Assembly: GCA_965200945.1 (NCBI GenBank)
Contig: OZ241749.1
Location: forward strand, 3,596,001-3,660,000
Length of the DNA stretch: 64,000 nucleotides
Direction of reading: 5' to 3'
From: JADCRZ01 sp965200945
GTDB lineage: Bacteria > Bacteroidota > Bacteroidia > Chitinophagales > Chitinophagaceae
The translations under genes and the position numbers were made by a program. Of the stretch, positions 27,152 to 36,345 are shown in pieces. Below the pieces are notes generated by a model, which saw only the letters and a list, made by a program, of their open reading frames with translations, was not told where the DNA came from and did no database searches. How positions within the stretch are numbered: the first letter of the stretch is position 1; every line of letters starts with the position of its first letter.

Positions 27152-28261
27152 CTACTGCGGCGCCGTGCCGTTCACGATGTCCCAGTAAGCTTTTTTCGGC
27201 TGGCGGTTGACGTCGAACAGGAGGGGGTAATTCTTTCTGCCCCTGCCATCGAGCCAGGTGTAGCGGTCGCTCAGGTTCCAGAAGGTAATGCCGGTCAGCT
27301 TGTCTTTATATTGCCTGAAAACACTGAACAGCATCTTGTATTTCTCACGCTGCTTTTCTTCCATCTCCGGCGTGAAAGTGGAAGTAGTATCCCGGCGTCC
27401 CTGGGTAAGCTGGCCACCCTGCTGGCCACTGTAAACAGACACGTCCAGTTCGGTCACCTGCACCTGCAGGCCGAGCGACGCGAAGAGCTGGATAGACTTT
27501 TCCAGCTCTTCGCGGGGAGGGTTGTTGACAGACCAGTGCCCCTGCAAACCTATCCCGTGGATAGGCACGCCCGCATCTTTCAGGCTCTTTACCAGCTTAT
27601 AGATACGATCGCGTTTACCCGGAATTTCCGTATTGTAATCGTTGTAAAAAAGGACAGCCTTAGGGTCCGCCGCATGTGCATACTCAAAGGCTCTGGCAAT
27701 AAACTCCTCTCCGCAGATGCGGTACCAGGCCGAGTTGCGCAGGTATTTGGTATTGTTATCGTCGATGGCCTCGTTCACCACGTCCCAGCCATAAATAGTT
27801 CCTTTGTACCGGTTCACCACGGTCGTGATGTGATCTTTCAAACGCTGCAGCAGCACCTGCTTCGATACGGTATCCCCTTTTGCATCTGTGAACATCCAGG
27901 AAGGGGCCTGCGCGTGCCAGCAAAGGTTATGGCCTCTCAGCCTTATTTTGTGTGCTTTTGCAAAAGCGGCGATCGAATCGGCATCTTTCCAGAAATATTC
28001 GTTCTCACGGGGATGGATAGGGCCCATCTTCATGGCGTTCTCCGCCGTCAGGCTGCTGAACTGCTGCACGATCAGGGCCGAATCGTCGCCATGCAGCATC
28101 CGCGGCGTTACGGCCACGCCCATGGGGAAATCTTTCTTGAAATAATCCTTCAATCCCTTTTGGGTGTTGGAGGCCGTGCGCGGTGCTTTTGAGCTGGTGG
28201 AGCAGGCGCTTCCAACCAGGAACAGGCCTGCGATGATCAATGTACTTTTCAGTGCTCTCAT
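27152..28261 (-). CDS. GH10 endo-1,4-beta-xylanase, lipoprotein
   Basis: A 369-residue xylanase. The lipobox VGSAC (Cys20) predicts surface or periplasmic anchoring. The GH10 barrel shows LTAENAMKMG, the conserved LRGHNLCWHAQAPSW, the acid/base Glu164 in DVVNEAID and the nucleophile Glu271 in VTELDVS. It should cut the xylan backbone internally. It is the second gene of the xylan operon, 40 bases after the GH43 gene. The size is usual for a single-domain GH10 protein. Confidence 0.96.
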   Translation of the reverse strand: MRALKSTLIIAGLFLVGSACSTSSKAPRTASNTQKGLKDYFKKDFPMGVAVTPRMLHGDDSALIVQQFSSLTAENAMKMGPIHPRENEYFWKDADSIAAFAKAHKIRLRGHNLCWHAQAPSWMFTDAKGDTVSKQVLLQRLKDHITTVVNRYKGTIYGWDVVNEAIDDNNTKYLRNSAWYRICGEEFIARAFEYAHAADPKAVLFYNDYNTEIPGKRDRIYKLVKSLKDAGVPIHGIGLQGHWSVNNPPREELEKSIQLFASLGLQVQVTELDVSVYSGQQGGQLTQGRRDTTSTFTPEMEEKQREKYKMLFSVFRQYKDKLTGITFWNLSDRYTWLDGRGRKNYPLLFDVNRQPKKAYWDIVNGTAPQ

Positions 28262-28301
28262 GTATGAATGATCTTTGTTTGATTATTTTTTCAGCACCCG
28301 C

Positions 28302-29885
28302 TCAGTTTGTACCGGTTTGCGTGATGCTGTCTGCGATCCTGAAAAAATCAAAATCGGCAAAGCCGCCTGTCGTCTTTGTTGCATAGTTGAACAAAGCAAA
28401 ACGGTACCCGATAAACTGGGGTATGGTATAGGCCATTTTCAGTTGTGTGCCGATGAGGTTCCATGTTTTTCCATCGAGACTATAGTAAAAATCGGCTACA
28501 TCCTTTTTGTCGGTGAAATCGCACGCAGCCCTGAAATAGACAACAGCCTGCTGCAGCGGTATCCGCTGTGCTTCCGTGGGCGAGCCGGTGCTCGCATTCA
28601 TCATCACGATCACCTTGTCAGGGCCGTCTGCCTTCACGCCCACCAGTCCGAAGTTTTTTTGCAGCAACCCCAGTCCGGCAAAATCACCGTCTTTCATATT
28701 GGATACGTCCAGCGAAACGGAGCCTGTACAGACCGGCCCGATGGTGCGCTGCGTAAGAGAATTTCTGGCCATCAGGAAGCTCGTATCGATCCGGCCGGTC
28801 TTTAAACGCAGGTAGCCCTTCCTGTCTGTCAGCGACCAAAGAGTGTTGTCGGGATTGTGGTTCCATTGCCAGACCAGTGGCAGCGGGGAGTCGCCTTTCC
28901 GGCGCGAAAAATCGTCGGAAGCCACGATCCCCGGGATCAGTCCTTTGCCGGCAGGCAGGTCGAGCGTGGCAGGAACTTTCCCGTCAACGCCGAGTACCGG
29001 CCAACCCTCCTGCCATTTCACCGGAACCAGGTAAGGAATGCGGCCGACAGCGCCAAAATCGCGGAACAGGTAAGCGTACCAGGTGCCGTTCGGCATATCT
29101 ATCAACCCGCCTTGTGCAACGCCCATATCCTGCAGCCCGACCCTGCCTTCCCACGGACCAGTCAGCTTATCGGCCCGGTGGATCACCACGGTACGCATGC
29201 CTCCTCTTGGCCAGGTGATGTTGAACAGATAATATTTCCCGTTCACTTTGAACACCTGCGATCCTTCGGCGCCCAGTCCTATATTCGTTCCGGCAGGCAG
29301 ACTGGCGTTCTCTATGATCACCTGGTTTATACCACCGGGCTTTATACCCGAAAGGTCGTTATTCAACTCGATCAGGCTGATCTTTCCATTGCCGGTGATC
29401 ATATATGCTTTCCCGTCGTCGTCGAAGAAAAGGGAATGGTCGTGCAGCGATGGCCTGAACGAGGTGGATCTCCAGGGGCCTTTTTCGATGTCTTTGGTTG
29501 AATATATGTGTGTTTTGCCGGTGGTTTGGGCAAACGTGGTTACATAGTAGGTTCCATTATGGTAGCGGATGCTGCTGGCCCACGAGCCTCTGCCGTACGT
29601 GCTTTTTCCACTGTCGAGGTTGAGTGATGCTATGTTGGCCAGGGTGTCGTACGCATACCCGATCAGTTTCCAGTTCACCAGGTCTTTCGATTTCATGATG
29701 GGCACCCCGGGACTCAGATGCATGGCGGTGCTGCTCATGTAGTAGGTATCACCCACCCGCATCATAGACATATCAGGCACGTCCGCGAATATAACCGGGT
29801 TCCGCGCCTGCTTTGGTTGTGCGGGCAACGTGAGAGGAAGCATCGGAATAACATAGGCGCAAACGCGGAAGATCGTTTTTTTCAT
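28302..29885 (-). CDS. GH43 beta-xylosidase/alpha-arabinofuranosidase
   Basis: A 527-residue enzyme with an export signal (VCAYVIPMLPLTLPA). The five-bladed propeller begins NPVIFADVPDMSMMRVGDTYYM, giving the first catalytic Asp. SWASSIRYHNGTYYV and GLGAEGSQVFKVNGKYY supply further active-site blocks, the latter with the general acid Glu. The last about 200 residues form a concanavalin A-like sandwich (VASDDFSRRKGDSPLPLVWQ) as in GH43 subfamily 12-type xylosidases. The ATG at 29885 is chosen because the signal peptide starts there; 29921 is an alternative. It is the first intact gene of the xylan operon. Confidence 0.92.
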   Translation of the reverse strand: MKKTIFRVCAYVIPMLPLTLPAQPKQARNPVIFADVPDMSMMRVGDTYYMSSTAMHLSPGVPIMKSKDLVNWKLIGYAYDTLANIASLNLDSGKSTYGRGSWASSIRYHNGTYYVTTFAQTTGKTHIYSTKDIEKGPWRSTSFRPSLHDHSLFFDDDGKAYMITGNGKISLIELNNDLSGIKPGGINQVIIENASLPAGTNIGLGAEGSQVFKVNGKYYLFNITWPRGGMRTVVIHRADKLTGPWEGRVGLQDMGVAQGGLIDMPNGTWYAYLFRDFGAVGRIPYLVPVKWQEGWPVLGVDGKVPATLDLPAGKGLIPGIVASDDFSRRKGDSPLPLVWQWNHNPDNTLWSLTDRKGYLRLKTGRIDTSFLMARNSLTQRTIGPVCTGSVSLDVSNMKDGDFAGLGLLQKNFGLVGVKADGPDKVIVMMNASTGSPTEAQRIPLQQAVVYFRAACDFTDKKDVADFYYSLDGKTWNLIGTQLKMAYTIPQFIGYRFALFNYATKTTGGFADFDFFRIADSITQTGTN

Positions 29886-29987
29886 ATAAAGCTCACTCTT
29901 GTTACGCGTCAAATTACACAAGATTTTTGTTACAGAAATCTTCTGTAGGAGTATCGGACAATTTATTGGGTAATGATCTGATCCAGG

Positions 29988-30180
29988 TTACTGGAACCGG
30001 ATCCAGTCTATACCGGCTTTGCCTTCCCCTTTCAGCACAGCGCACACGTTGTGTACTCCTGAAGGAAGATGGACCGCTTTTGCTTTCTGCATGTTCCACC
30101 CTGCTCCCTTCGGTATCTTTACTTCAGCCAGTACCGGTCCGTTGGCATCTTTCTACCTGATCTGCAGGGTACACCCTGTG
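29988..30180 (-). pseudogene. C-terminal remnant of a CBM6-containing glycosidase
   Basis: The minus strand reads ANGPVLAEVKIPKGAGWNMQ, then KAKAVHLPSGVHNVCAVLKG and KAGIDWIRFQ before a stop. This is the end of a family 6 carbohydrate-binding module. The preceding CTLQIR is separated from it by an in-frame TAG, and further upstream the frame is lost. It lies at the 5' side of the xylan operon, so an upstream GH43-CBM6-type gene has probably been deleted. Confidence 0.7.
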
Positions 30181-30380
30181 ATTCTTCGCCAATTTTGGTG
30201 GTGGCACCGTTTAGAGTCGACTTAGATGGCTTTATTCCCACAGTACAACCAGCCAGATCATCGCAAAAAAACAAGATCAGGTTGAATCGACCACCAAAAG
30301 TGACGAAGAACCACTATGCACCGTAATATCCATTATGAACTCTTTGCATCCCTGTTTGGTCAGATTCTTCCTGCGATAGA

Positions 30381-30572
30381 TTGTCTGGCGACCCATCAGC
30401 TTCAACAGCCGCCCAGATAACCGATGTAGCCCAAGCGATCATTGACGGTGCGAAAGTGGAAAATGATTTCATCCGGCTTACTGGAACGAACGGCAGCGGC
30501 TTTATTCCGTTAACTGGAGAGATAATGAACGAACAGAAACAGATAGGAGCAGCGGGAAAGTCGTCAAGATAG
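30381..30572 (+). other. Short open frame of unknown status
   Basis: The 63-codon frame reads AAQITDVAQAIIDGAKVEND, then FIRLTGTNGSGFIPLTGEI, and is followed by a strong hairpin terminator at 30593-30617. The composition looks coding, but it has no recognisable family and no clear promoter. The rest of the 30190-30778 gap shows nothing else I can identify. Confidence 0.3.
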
Positions 30573-30592
30573 AATTGTCTTTTTACCATGCC

Positions 30593-30630
30593 AGCCCGCC
30601 AGCGAATGCAGCGGGCTTTCCATTTTTCCG
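30593..30630 (+). terminator. Rho-independent terminator
   Basis: AGCCCGC (30593-30599) pairs with GCGGGCT (30611-30617) across an 11-base loop and is followed by the T-rich TTCCATTTTT. Confidence 0.7.
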
Positions 30631-30778
30631 GATATGACCTTTATGGAAAAAGTAAAAAGTGGCATTCTCGTTTATGACCCGGTCCCAAGCTTAATAATAT
30701 CTAATTAGCTTTAATTAAAGTCATTTTTGTTATTGGCAGGCTGAAAGATTTGGTTTCAAGAATAAAGAAATTTAGTAT

Positions 30779-31960
30779 ATGATAAAGATTTACATTTCAA
30801 TATTTTGCTTTGTAGTATCCTTGGCTTTGTTCACTTCATCGGCAAACGGACAAGCCAGTAACGATAAGGTATTTATAATTACTGGCACTGTTAAAGGAAT
30901 AGATTCAGGCACAGTACGAATAGTTTCACCTGCAGGAAAAAATAAATTTGACAGCTCTGAAATTGTAAAGGGCAAATTTACCATGAAGGGAAGCATTGGT
31001 ATACCTGAAAGGTTGGTGTTCAGTATTACTCCCGGAAATTGGAACTTCAAGGCTTTTGTAGAAGACACTATCTTCATGCTTTCAGTTGATACTGCTGGAG
31101 CGCAACATTATGACAATGGACACGAAAAATGGGCTCTTATATGGAATGTCGAACAAACAGGGTCGGAGCTTTCCAATATCTATACGGAATATAATAAAGG
31201 AACCAACCTGGCATACTATATTAAGTTGATTTCGTCGTTACGGGGAAAGCTTGGTTCTGTTAAAGGTCATAAGGATGCTGAAATCAAGGTGAGCCAGGAG
31301 ATAGATTCCGTAAGCAACTTGGTATTTACATCCCAAAAATCCTGGATTGAAAGTTTCATAAGGCAGCATCCTTCATCCATAGCAGGCGTTTACTTGTTTT
31401 GTGAATACTATAAGCTATCAAACCATTTACCACTGCCTTATCTGGATTCAACACTGAAGAGGTTTTCTGGAGTGGCAACATCATCTATTTATTATAAAGA
31501 GTTGGCTGACATAGTCAGCAAATTGAAGAACATACAACCTGAACGCGTAGCTCCTGACTTTACTTTACTGAAAAGAGACAAATCTGCATTTACACTTTCT
31601 TCTTTAAAAGGTAAATATGTTTTGATCGATTTTTGGGCAAGTTGGTGTCTACCTTGCAGGAAAGCTATTCCAATATGGAAAAGCGCATTTGCGAAATACA
31701 AGCACAAAGATTTCATGATTGTAAGTGTATCGGATGACAGGAAATCAAGCGACTGGATCAAGGCACTTGATAAAGAACAAATGCCCTGGATCCAGGTTAT
31801 CGATAGATTTCCAAATCAAACTCAACCAGCCATAGTAGGTGAACTGTATGGAATAAAGTCGATTCCATTTTATGTGCTATTGGATAAAGATGGCAAAGTG
31901 ATACTTTCTTCCATGGAAGACAAAGTAATGAGAGATAAAGTAGAAGAAACGGTTCATTGA
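30779..31960 (+). CDS. TlpA-family thiol:disulfide protein with DUF4369 domain
   Basis: A 393-residue exported protein. Signal peptide MIKIYISIFCFVVSLALFTS, then a DUF4369 beta-sandwich (FIITGTVKGIDSGTVRIVSP), a helical linker and a C-terminal thioredoxin fold. The redox motif is WCLPC (Cys290, Cys293) in VLIDFWASWCLPCRK, and the cis-proline loop is GIKSIPFYVLLDK. This architecture is common in Bacteroidota as a periplasmic thiol reductase or maturation factor. The gene is more AT-rich than the xylan operon before it. It appears complete and is not obviously in an operon. Confidence 0.92.
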   Translation: MIKIYISIFCFVVSLALFTSSANGQASNDKVFIITGTVKGIDSGTVRIVSPAGKNKFDSSEIVKGKFTMKGSIGIPERLVFSITPGNWNFKAFVEDTIFMLSVDTAGAQHYDNGHEKWALIWNVEQTGSELSNIYTEYNKGTNLAYYIKLISSLRGKLGSVKGHKDAEIKVSQEIDSVSNLVFTSQKSWIESFIRQHPSSIAGVYLFCEYYKLSNHLPLPYLDSTLKRFSGVATSSIYYKELADIVSKLKNIQPERVAPDFTLLKRDKSAFTLSSLKGKYVLIDFWASWCLPCRKAIPIWKSAFAKYKHKDFMIVSVSDDRKSSDWIKALDKEQMPWIQVIDRFPNQTQPAIVGELYGIKSIPFYVLLDKDGKVILSSMEDKVMRDKVEETVH

Positions 31961-32062
31961 TTTATATATTTTGGAAGGACACAAAAGGAAGTATAAATGA
32001 GTATGTGTACTGACCTAATGAAATTGAATGAGAAGTTCATATCGGATTCGCAAGATGTAATC

Positions 32063-32318
32063 TTACTGCACCTTTACCTGCCCCTCCTTCTCCACCACTA
32101 TCTCCGGCTCCCTTTTGAATTTCTTCACAACACCGGTCACACAGATCGTTTTACCATCCAGGTACGCCTCCGGCTTATAGGAGAAGTTAACCCCGCTTGT
32201 TGAACATGATCACTGCAGTCAGTGGATTGTTTGGATAGGCGCCACCCATATTCAGGAAGGTTGAGCCGTTGTCGAGCAGCTTGGTGCCAAACACTTTTCC
32301 TGTACCCTGATGTCGAAA
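32063..32318 (-). pseudogene. Frameshifted OB-fold domain protein, C-terminal remnant
   Basis: The minus strand first reads GKVFGTKLLDNGSTFLNMGG, then AYPNNPLTAVIMFNK before a stop. It resumes one frame over as NFSYKPEAYLDGKTICVTGV, then VKKFKREPEIVVEKEGQVK. Together they resemble the OB-fold at the end of Bacteroidota nuclease-associated or bOF-like proteins (strand pattern LLNVGGAYP...LxGKxIxVTGxV..yKGxPEIVV). The 5' part is missing. It occupies most of the 31961-32351 gap. Confidence 0.55.
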
Positions 32319-32351
32319 GGGAGACTGCCGGCATAGTCATACTACATCGAT

Positions 32352-32828
32352 TTATGTAAAAATGTAGTCTGAAGGATACGTATCATACTTCAATTGAATG
32401 TCCTTTATTACCTGCTGGTCAATAGCCTGCCCATTACCAAAGGCAGTTTGCAGATCATCATAGTAATGCTCAAACCCACCTGGTGTGTCGATTACCAGTA
32501 CTTTCACAACAGCTTGACTCAGATTGGCAAAGGCATGTACTTCCCTTTTGGGTATGAAAATGAAACCGCCTTTGCTTACCACAGATATTTCTTCGCCGAT
32601 CTGTACTGTAAGATCTCCCGCTAAAACATACCAGGCGTGTTCAAACACCCGATGCTTATGGGGTGGAGGACCAGGAAAATTGGGCGACAATTCGTACTCT
32701 GTGACAGATAAAGCGTTCGCAGTTGCCCTGCTGCTAAGTTTTACCAGTAATTTTGAAGTGCCTACGTTTAATTGCCGCCCTTCACCAGAAGTAAGTATAA
32801 GCGGCTTGCTGCTGTTTTGCATATGCAT
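32352..32828 (-). CDS. Cupin-domain protein
   Basis: A 158-residue single-domain cupin. Motif 1 is PPPHKHRVFEHAWYVLAG (two His and a Glu for metal) and motif 2 GGFIFIPKREVHAFANLS (metal His). It has no signal peptide. Related proteins are annotated as quercetin dioxygenase-like or simply cupin; the substrate is unknown. The gene is intact although its upstream region overlaps the truncated S1/P1 nuclease fragment. Confidence 0.85.
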   Translation of the reverse strand: MHMQNSSKPLILTSGEGRQLNVGTSKLLVKLSSRATANALSVTEYELSPNFPGPPPHKHRVFEHAWYVLAGDLTVQIGEEISVVSKGGFIFIPKREVHAFANLSQAVVKVLVIDTPGGFEHYYDDLQTAFGNGQAIDQQVIKDIQLKYDTYPSDYIFT

Positions 32829-32879
32829 ATTTGTTTAGAAACAGGGTATCGCACAGTTATGAATATAATCTTTTCTAAA

Positions 32880-33169
32880 ATTTCAGGAAAGCAATTTGTA
32901 CGTGTTGCTCTGCAAACTTCTCCCTTATTGAGGTTCACAAAATGCCAGGGAGCGGTGTACTTGTGCTTTGGATCATCCCGGATGTCATCCATCCGGGTAT
33001 CTGCCTCTGTCGGCGTCATTCCGTTCAGGACGTGCTCCACCTTGGCCTGGGTGGCATCGCTCAGCATGCTCATGGCCAGCTCTGCTGCCATCTGGTGGCC
33101 GGCATGGCCCCAGGCAAGACATTGATTTTGAAACACCAAAAAGAGTATTGCAACAATGAATGCTTTCAT
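32880..33169 (-). pseudogene. Truncated S1/P1-family nuclease
   Basis: Codons from the ATG at 33169 give a signal peptide (FIVAILFLVFQNQCLA) followed by WGHAGHQMAAELAMSML, the N-terminus of S1/P1 nucleases. In this family the mature first Trp and the next His bind zinc. TAPWHFVNLNKGE, also conserved, follows. Homology stops after about 95 residues at around 32880; members have about 250-300. The open frame then runs by chance through the start of the cupin gene. The nuclease must be inactive. Confidence 0.8.
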
Positions 33170-33177
33170 TCCCGGCA

Positions 33178-33480
33178 TCATAGATTATGGCTTTTTAAGT
33201 ATTCTTCTATTTCCACTCTGGTTCTCTCACCAGTTGATCTTGCTACAATCTTACCTTCGGGATCGATTAGCATCAAAGTTGGATAAGCTCTTATTTGGTA
33301 CTTCCTACATATCTCTGAGCGTTTACGATCATCAAATGCAATAGGCCACTTGATGGAATGAGATTCCACATAATCCCTGACCGCAGTCTTGTCATCATCA
33401 TAAGCGATGCCAATAAAATCTACGCTTTCATGTTTCTGAGCATCATAAGTGTCCGTTAAAAAGCATAGGTAGTTCTTTGA
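33178..33480 (-). pseudogene. C-terminal fragment of a thioredoxin-like protein
   Basis: An open frame without start codon reads FIGIAYDDDKTAVRDYVESH, then IKWPIAFDDRKRSEICRKYQ, and contains the cis-proline loop RAYPTLMLIDPEGKIVARST. This is the second half of a TlpA/AhpC-type thioredoxin fold. The half with the CxxC site is absent; at about 33480 the sequence changes to material bordering the IS4 remnant. Confidence 0.7.
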
Positions 33481-33554
33481 AAGTCTTGTTGGATAAGGGT
33501 TTTATTGAAAAAGTGCTCGGTGACGATTTGAAATGGCCGATTTTATAACTTACT

Positions 33555-34258
33555 CTTTTTGATGTAAAGACCGCTATTCCCGTATTCATACATGTAACAC
33601 CTGCCAGTACGCATGATGTAAAAGGACTGGATAAACTTACATACGAAACAGGCGGCTATTACATCCCGGACCGCGGCTACCTTGACTTTGAGCGTTTGTA
33701 CACCATTGATCAGCATGATGCTTTTTTTGTTACCAGAGCAAAAGTCAACAGCAGGTTTAAACGGGTAAGCTCTGTTCAGACAGACAAGTCGAAAGGTCTC
33801 TTGTGTGATCAACAAGTGAAGTTAGTTGGATACCAGTCTTACAAGTCTTCCCGAAAGTGCTTAGACGAATGAAATTTCACGATGCGGAACAGAAGCGAAC
33901 CTTTGTGTTCATATCAAACAATTTAACGCTTCCGGCAATTGAGATCGCTGTGTTATACAAATACAGATGGCGGGTAGAACTGTTCTTCAAGTGGATCAAG
34001 CAACATTTAAATGTAAATTTTTTCTGGGGAACGTCTGCCAATGCGGTGAAAACACAGGTTTATATTGCCATTATCACCTACACCCTCGTTGCAATCATCA
34101 AAGCGAAACTAAAACTGAAGCAATCAACCTATGAGGTTCTTCAAATATTGAGCGTATCACTACTGGATTAGACACCAATGAATCAACTTTTTCAACAGGA
34201 TTTATCCCAAGATTTCAAAGAACTGAATTCTATACAATTGAAAATCATTCTAATTTAA
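33555..34258 (+). pseudogene. Remnant of an IS4-family transposase
   Basis: The plus strand reads FDVKTAIPVFIHVTPASTHD, then YIPDRGYLDFERLYTIDQHD and FFVTRAKVNSRFKRV, the DDE core of a Bacteroidota IS4-type transposase. A frameshift near 33850 moves the reading to MLRRMKFHDAEQKRTFVFIS and YKYRWRVELFFKWIKQHLNV (the Y-R-E signature). It ends early at a TAG (34169-34171), although homology continues to about 34258. The N-terminal part is missing and no terminal repeats were found. Confidence 0.82.
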
Positions 34259-34320
34259 ACGGACACTAATGACTTCGGTAAAATCAGTTCAGTTTTACGG
34301 GGTTGGCACCGAGGAATTTA

Positions 34321-35517
34321 TCAAAGTATTTTTATGTCTGCTTTCATCAAAAAAACGTTGTACGGTTTCCATAAAGACATCGTAAAGTAAATTTCATCCC
34401 GATTATTTATCAATGGATATATATAGGGTGAGTATAAACCAGGGTATTCTTGCTGCGTTGCCAAAATTTTCATGTCACTCCAATCGGTATTTAATTGTGC
34501 TGCATCCCGATAAACGATCGCATTCATTTTCTTTTTTAGTGTAGAGTCATGTTCATACGCAGCGTCATAACTATAAGCAATTATCCATCTTTTATATTTC
34601 ACATGGTAAATCAACGAAGCTTCGCCAATAGGGCCTTGAAAAATGGCTGTTGCAGCTTCCTCGTTATTCTTTATCCACTTTTTAGAAATTCCATTCCAGT
34701 ACTCATAGCGGCTCATTTGCAGCATGCCTGCCTCCCTTACACGGGCAAGATAAGCCGGGCTTCCTCTTCCTGCCAGCGTGCCGATCATATAAACAAAACC
34801 ATCTCTTTTGGCATAGCATATCTGCGAAAACTTACTATCCGACTTAAAAGTAACTTCTTTTTTGCGCACCCATGTAACTCCCCCGTTGTAGGAAGCATAC
34901 AAAGATGAAAAATTAGTCAGCCATCTTCCGGATTTACCTGCCCACTCATAGATGTTCATATAATGTACGTAATCAATACCTGCTGCACGTACAGCAGATG
35001 TTGGAATAGATGTCTGGTATTTTTCAGGTTGTGATTTTCCGCCGGCGCATATCTCCCGTGCAGCGCCCATACTGTCACATGCCATGCTATCAATCTTTAA
35101 ACCATCATCCAGGTAGGTGTCGCCAGAGAAAGCAAGGACATTTGACCGCCAGTTACCGCCGTTGCCTCCCCCTTTACCGGCAATAAACCCCTTTCCATTG
35201 GTGTCACCAAAAAAAATACCCACATGAGAAGTGTCCATCTGCCAGAAAATACCGAGGTCTGTACCCCCTACATCGTATTTTTCCATAGTATGATTGTCAT
35301 AGGGAGTTATTTCGTCCTTTAAAGGGCTTCCTGTTAAGCGTGCAATTTGTCTGAGGTTTCTTAAATGCAAACCTCCTTCTCGAATCGTGTCGTTGAATGG
35401 ATGCGTGTTTAACTGGGCAGTCAGGATAGCTGGTATCATCAGGAGAGAGGCAAAATATAAACAGGCACAAATCGGCAGGCGATCAATGAAAGCTCCCTTC
35501 TTAATATACTTGATCAT
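34321..35517 (-). CDS. DUF4185 domain protein, exported
   Basis: A 398-residue protein with an N-terminal hydrophobic export segment (ACLYFASLLMIPAILTAQ). ARLTGSPLKDEITPYDNHTM and VGGTDLGIFWQMDTSHVGIF, then FGDTNG, are the opening blades of the DUF4185 beta-propeller. WVRKKEVTFKSDSKFSQICY and the C-terminal GLYSPYIYPLINNRDEIYFT follow the family pattern. Distant relatives of glycoside hydrolase propellers are in this group, but no activity is established. It is divergent from the PUL that starts at 36346 and might serve it; that is inference. Confidence 0.85.
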   Translation of the reverse strand: MIKYIKKGAFIDRLPICACLYFASLLMIPAILTAQLNTHPFNDTIREGGLHLRNLRQIARLTGSPLKDEITPYDNHTMEKYDVGGTDLGIFWQMDTSHVGIFFGDTNGKGFIAGKGGGNGGNWRSNVLAFSGDTYLDDGLKIDSMACDSMGAAREICAGGKSQPEKYQTSIPTSAVRAAGIDYVHYMNIYEWAGKSGRWLTNFSSLYASYNGGVTWVRKKEVTFKSDSKFSQICYAKRDGFVYMIGTLAGRGSPAYLARVREAGMLQMSRYEYWNGISKKWIKNNEEAATAIFQGPIGEASLIYHVKYKRWIIAYSYDAAYEHDSTLKKKMNAIVYRDAAQLNTDWSDMKILATQQEYPGLYSPYIYPLINNRDEIYFTMSLWKPYNVFLMKADIKIL

Positions 35518-36345
35518 ATGCTATTTATAAAAAGTACAGATGAATTAACGTTAATACTCCTGTTCCAATGCAGAATGATGGCAAATACTTTCTTTTTTTT
35601 CATAGCAGTTGAAATGTCCGTTTTGGGGGGCATATCAGCTAGCCAAAGAGCATGTTTTGCTGGTCGCGTACCAACCAGATTTATTTTTTGCTCTTACTTT
35701 TATTCTTGGGCATACCCAATATTTGTTCCTTTTGAAAAGGGCCCACTGCTGCCCTCCAATGTCAAATCCGGTCCAATATGCCCTCCTTCATGCCTTCCAA
35801 ATTACTAAAATTGAACAGCCGGTTTCAAAGTTACCGGAATTGCTTCGGCCAATAAACGGCACCTAATTAATTCCCGGTAAAAGAAATGGCGCCGGAATGA
35901 TGGATCGATATGAGCAACGACTGTTTTCATACTTTGACCTGGCCGGCTGGAACTGTGAATCCATGAAGATAAAATTAAAAAAGAGCTAACCTGTTCCTTA
36001 CTATCAAAGTGGTGAGTTTCGGCCGTCTCGCCCTGAAATCAAGACCGAACCCGCCGTAAAGTAGAATCATTCCTGCAAAATATCCGGGTTTTGAAACATT
36101 TGTCCGGTAAAAACGAAACAACAGTTGTGGTTTCTTCGAAGGGCTGAAGCATACATTTGTCCCGTTGTGACAAGTGAAAAAAGAAGTATAAAAAGCAAAC
36201 ACGCTGACAGTTCGGGTAACGCCCCCCTCTTCTTACTGGGTGCAGCCCTGGTAACTGTAATTCTTTTCGTGCTGTATTTTATACTTTAATTCACCCGGCA
36301 ACTTAACGTATTGGTAAAATTTATATAAACATTTTACAGCTCCGT
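35518..36345. other. Long upstream region of the PUL
   Basis: This 828-base stretch between the divergent DUF4185 and susC genes has no convincing large gene. A 40-codon frame beginning with GTG at 36167 would encode a small single-pass membrane peptide ending FLLGAALVTVILFVLYFIL, but its start is doubtful. The 60 bases before susC (ATTGG then TAAAATTTATATAAAC) are AT-rich and probably hold the promoter, though no exact TAnnTTTG is present. HTCS-controlled promoters often lie far upstream, so the length fits regulation by the HTCS at 45635. Confidence 0.4.

Noticed and set aside
36167..36289. Forty-residue membrane peptide upstream of the PUL susC as a confirmed small protein
   Set aside because: The only start is a GTG without clear promoter or ribosome-binding support. 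It is mentioned in the upstream-region note only.
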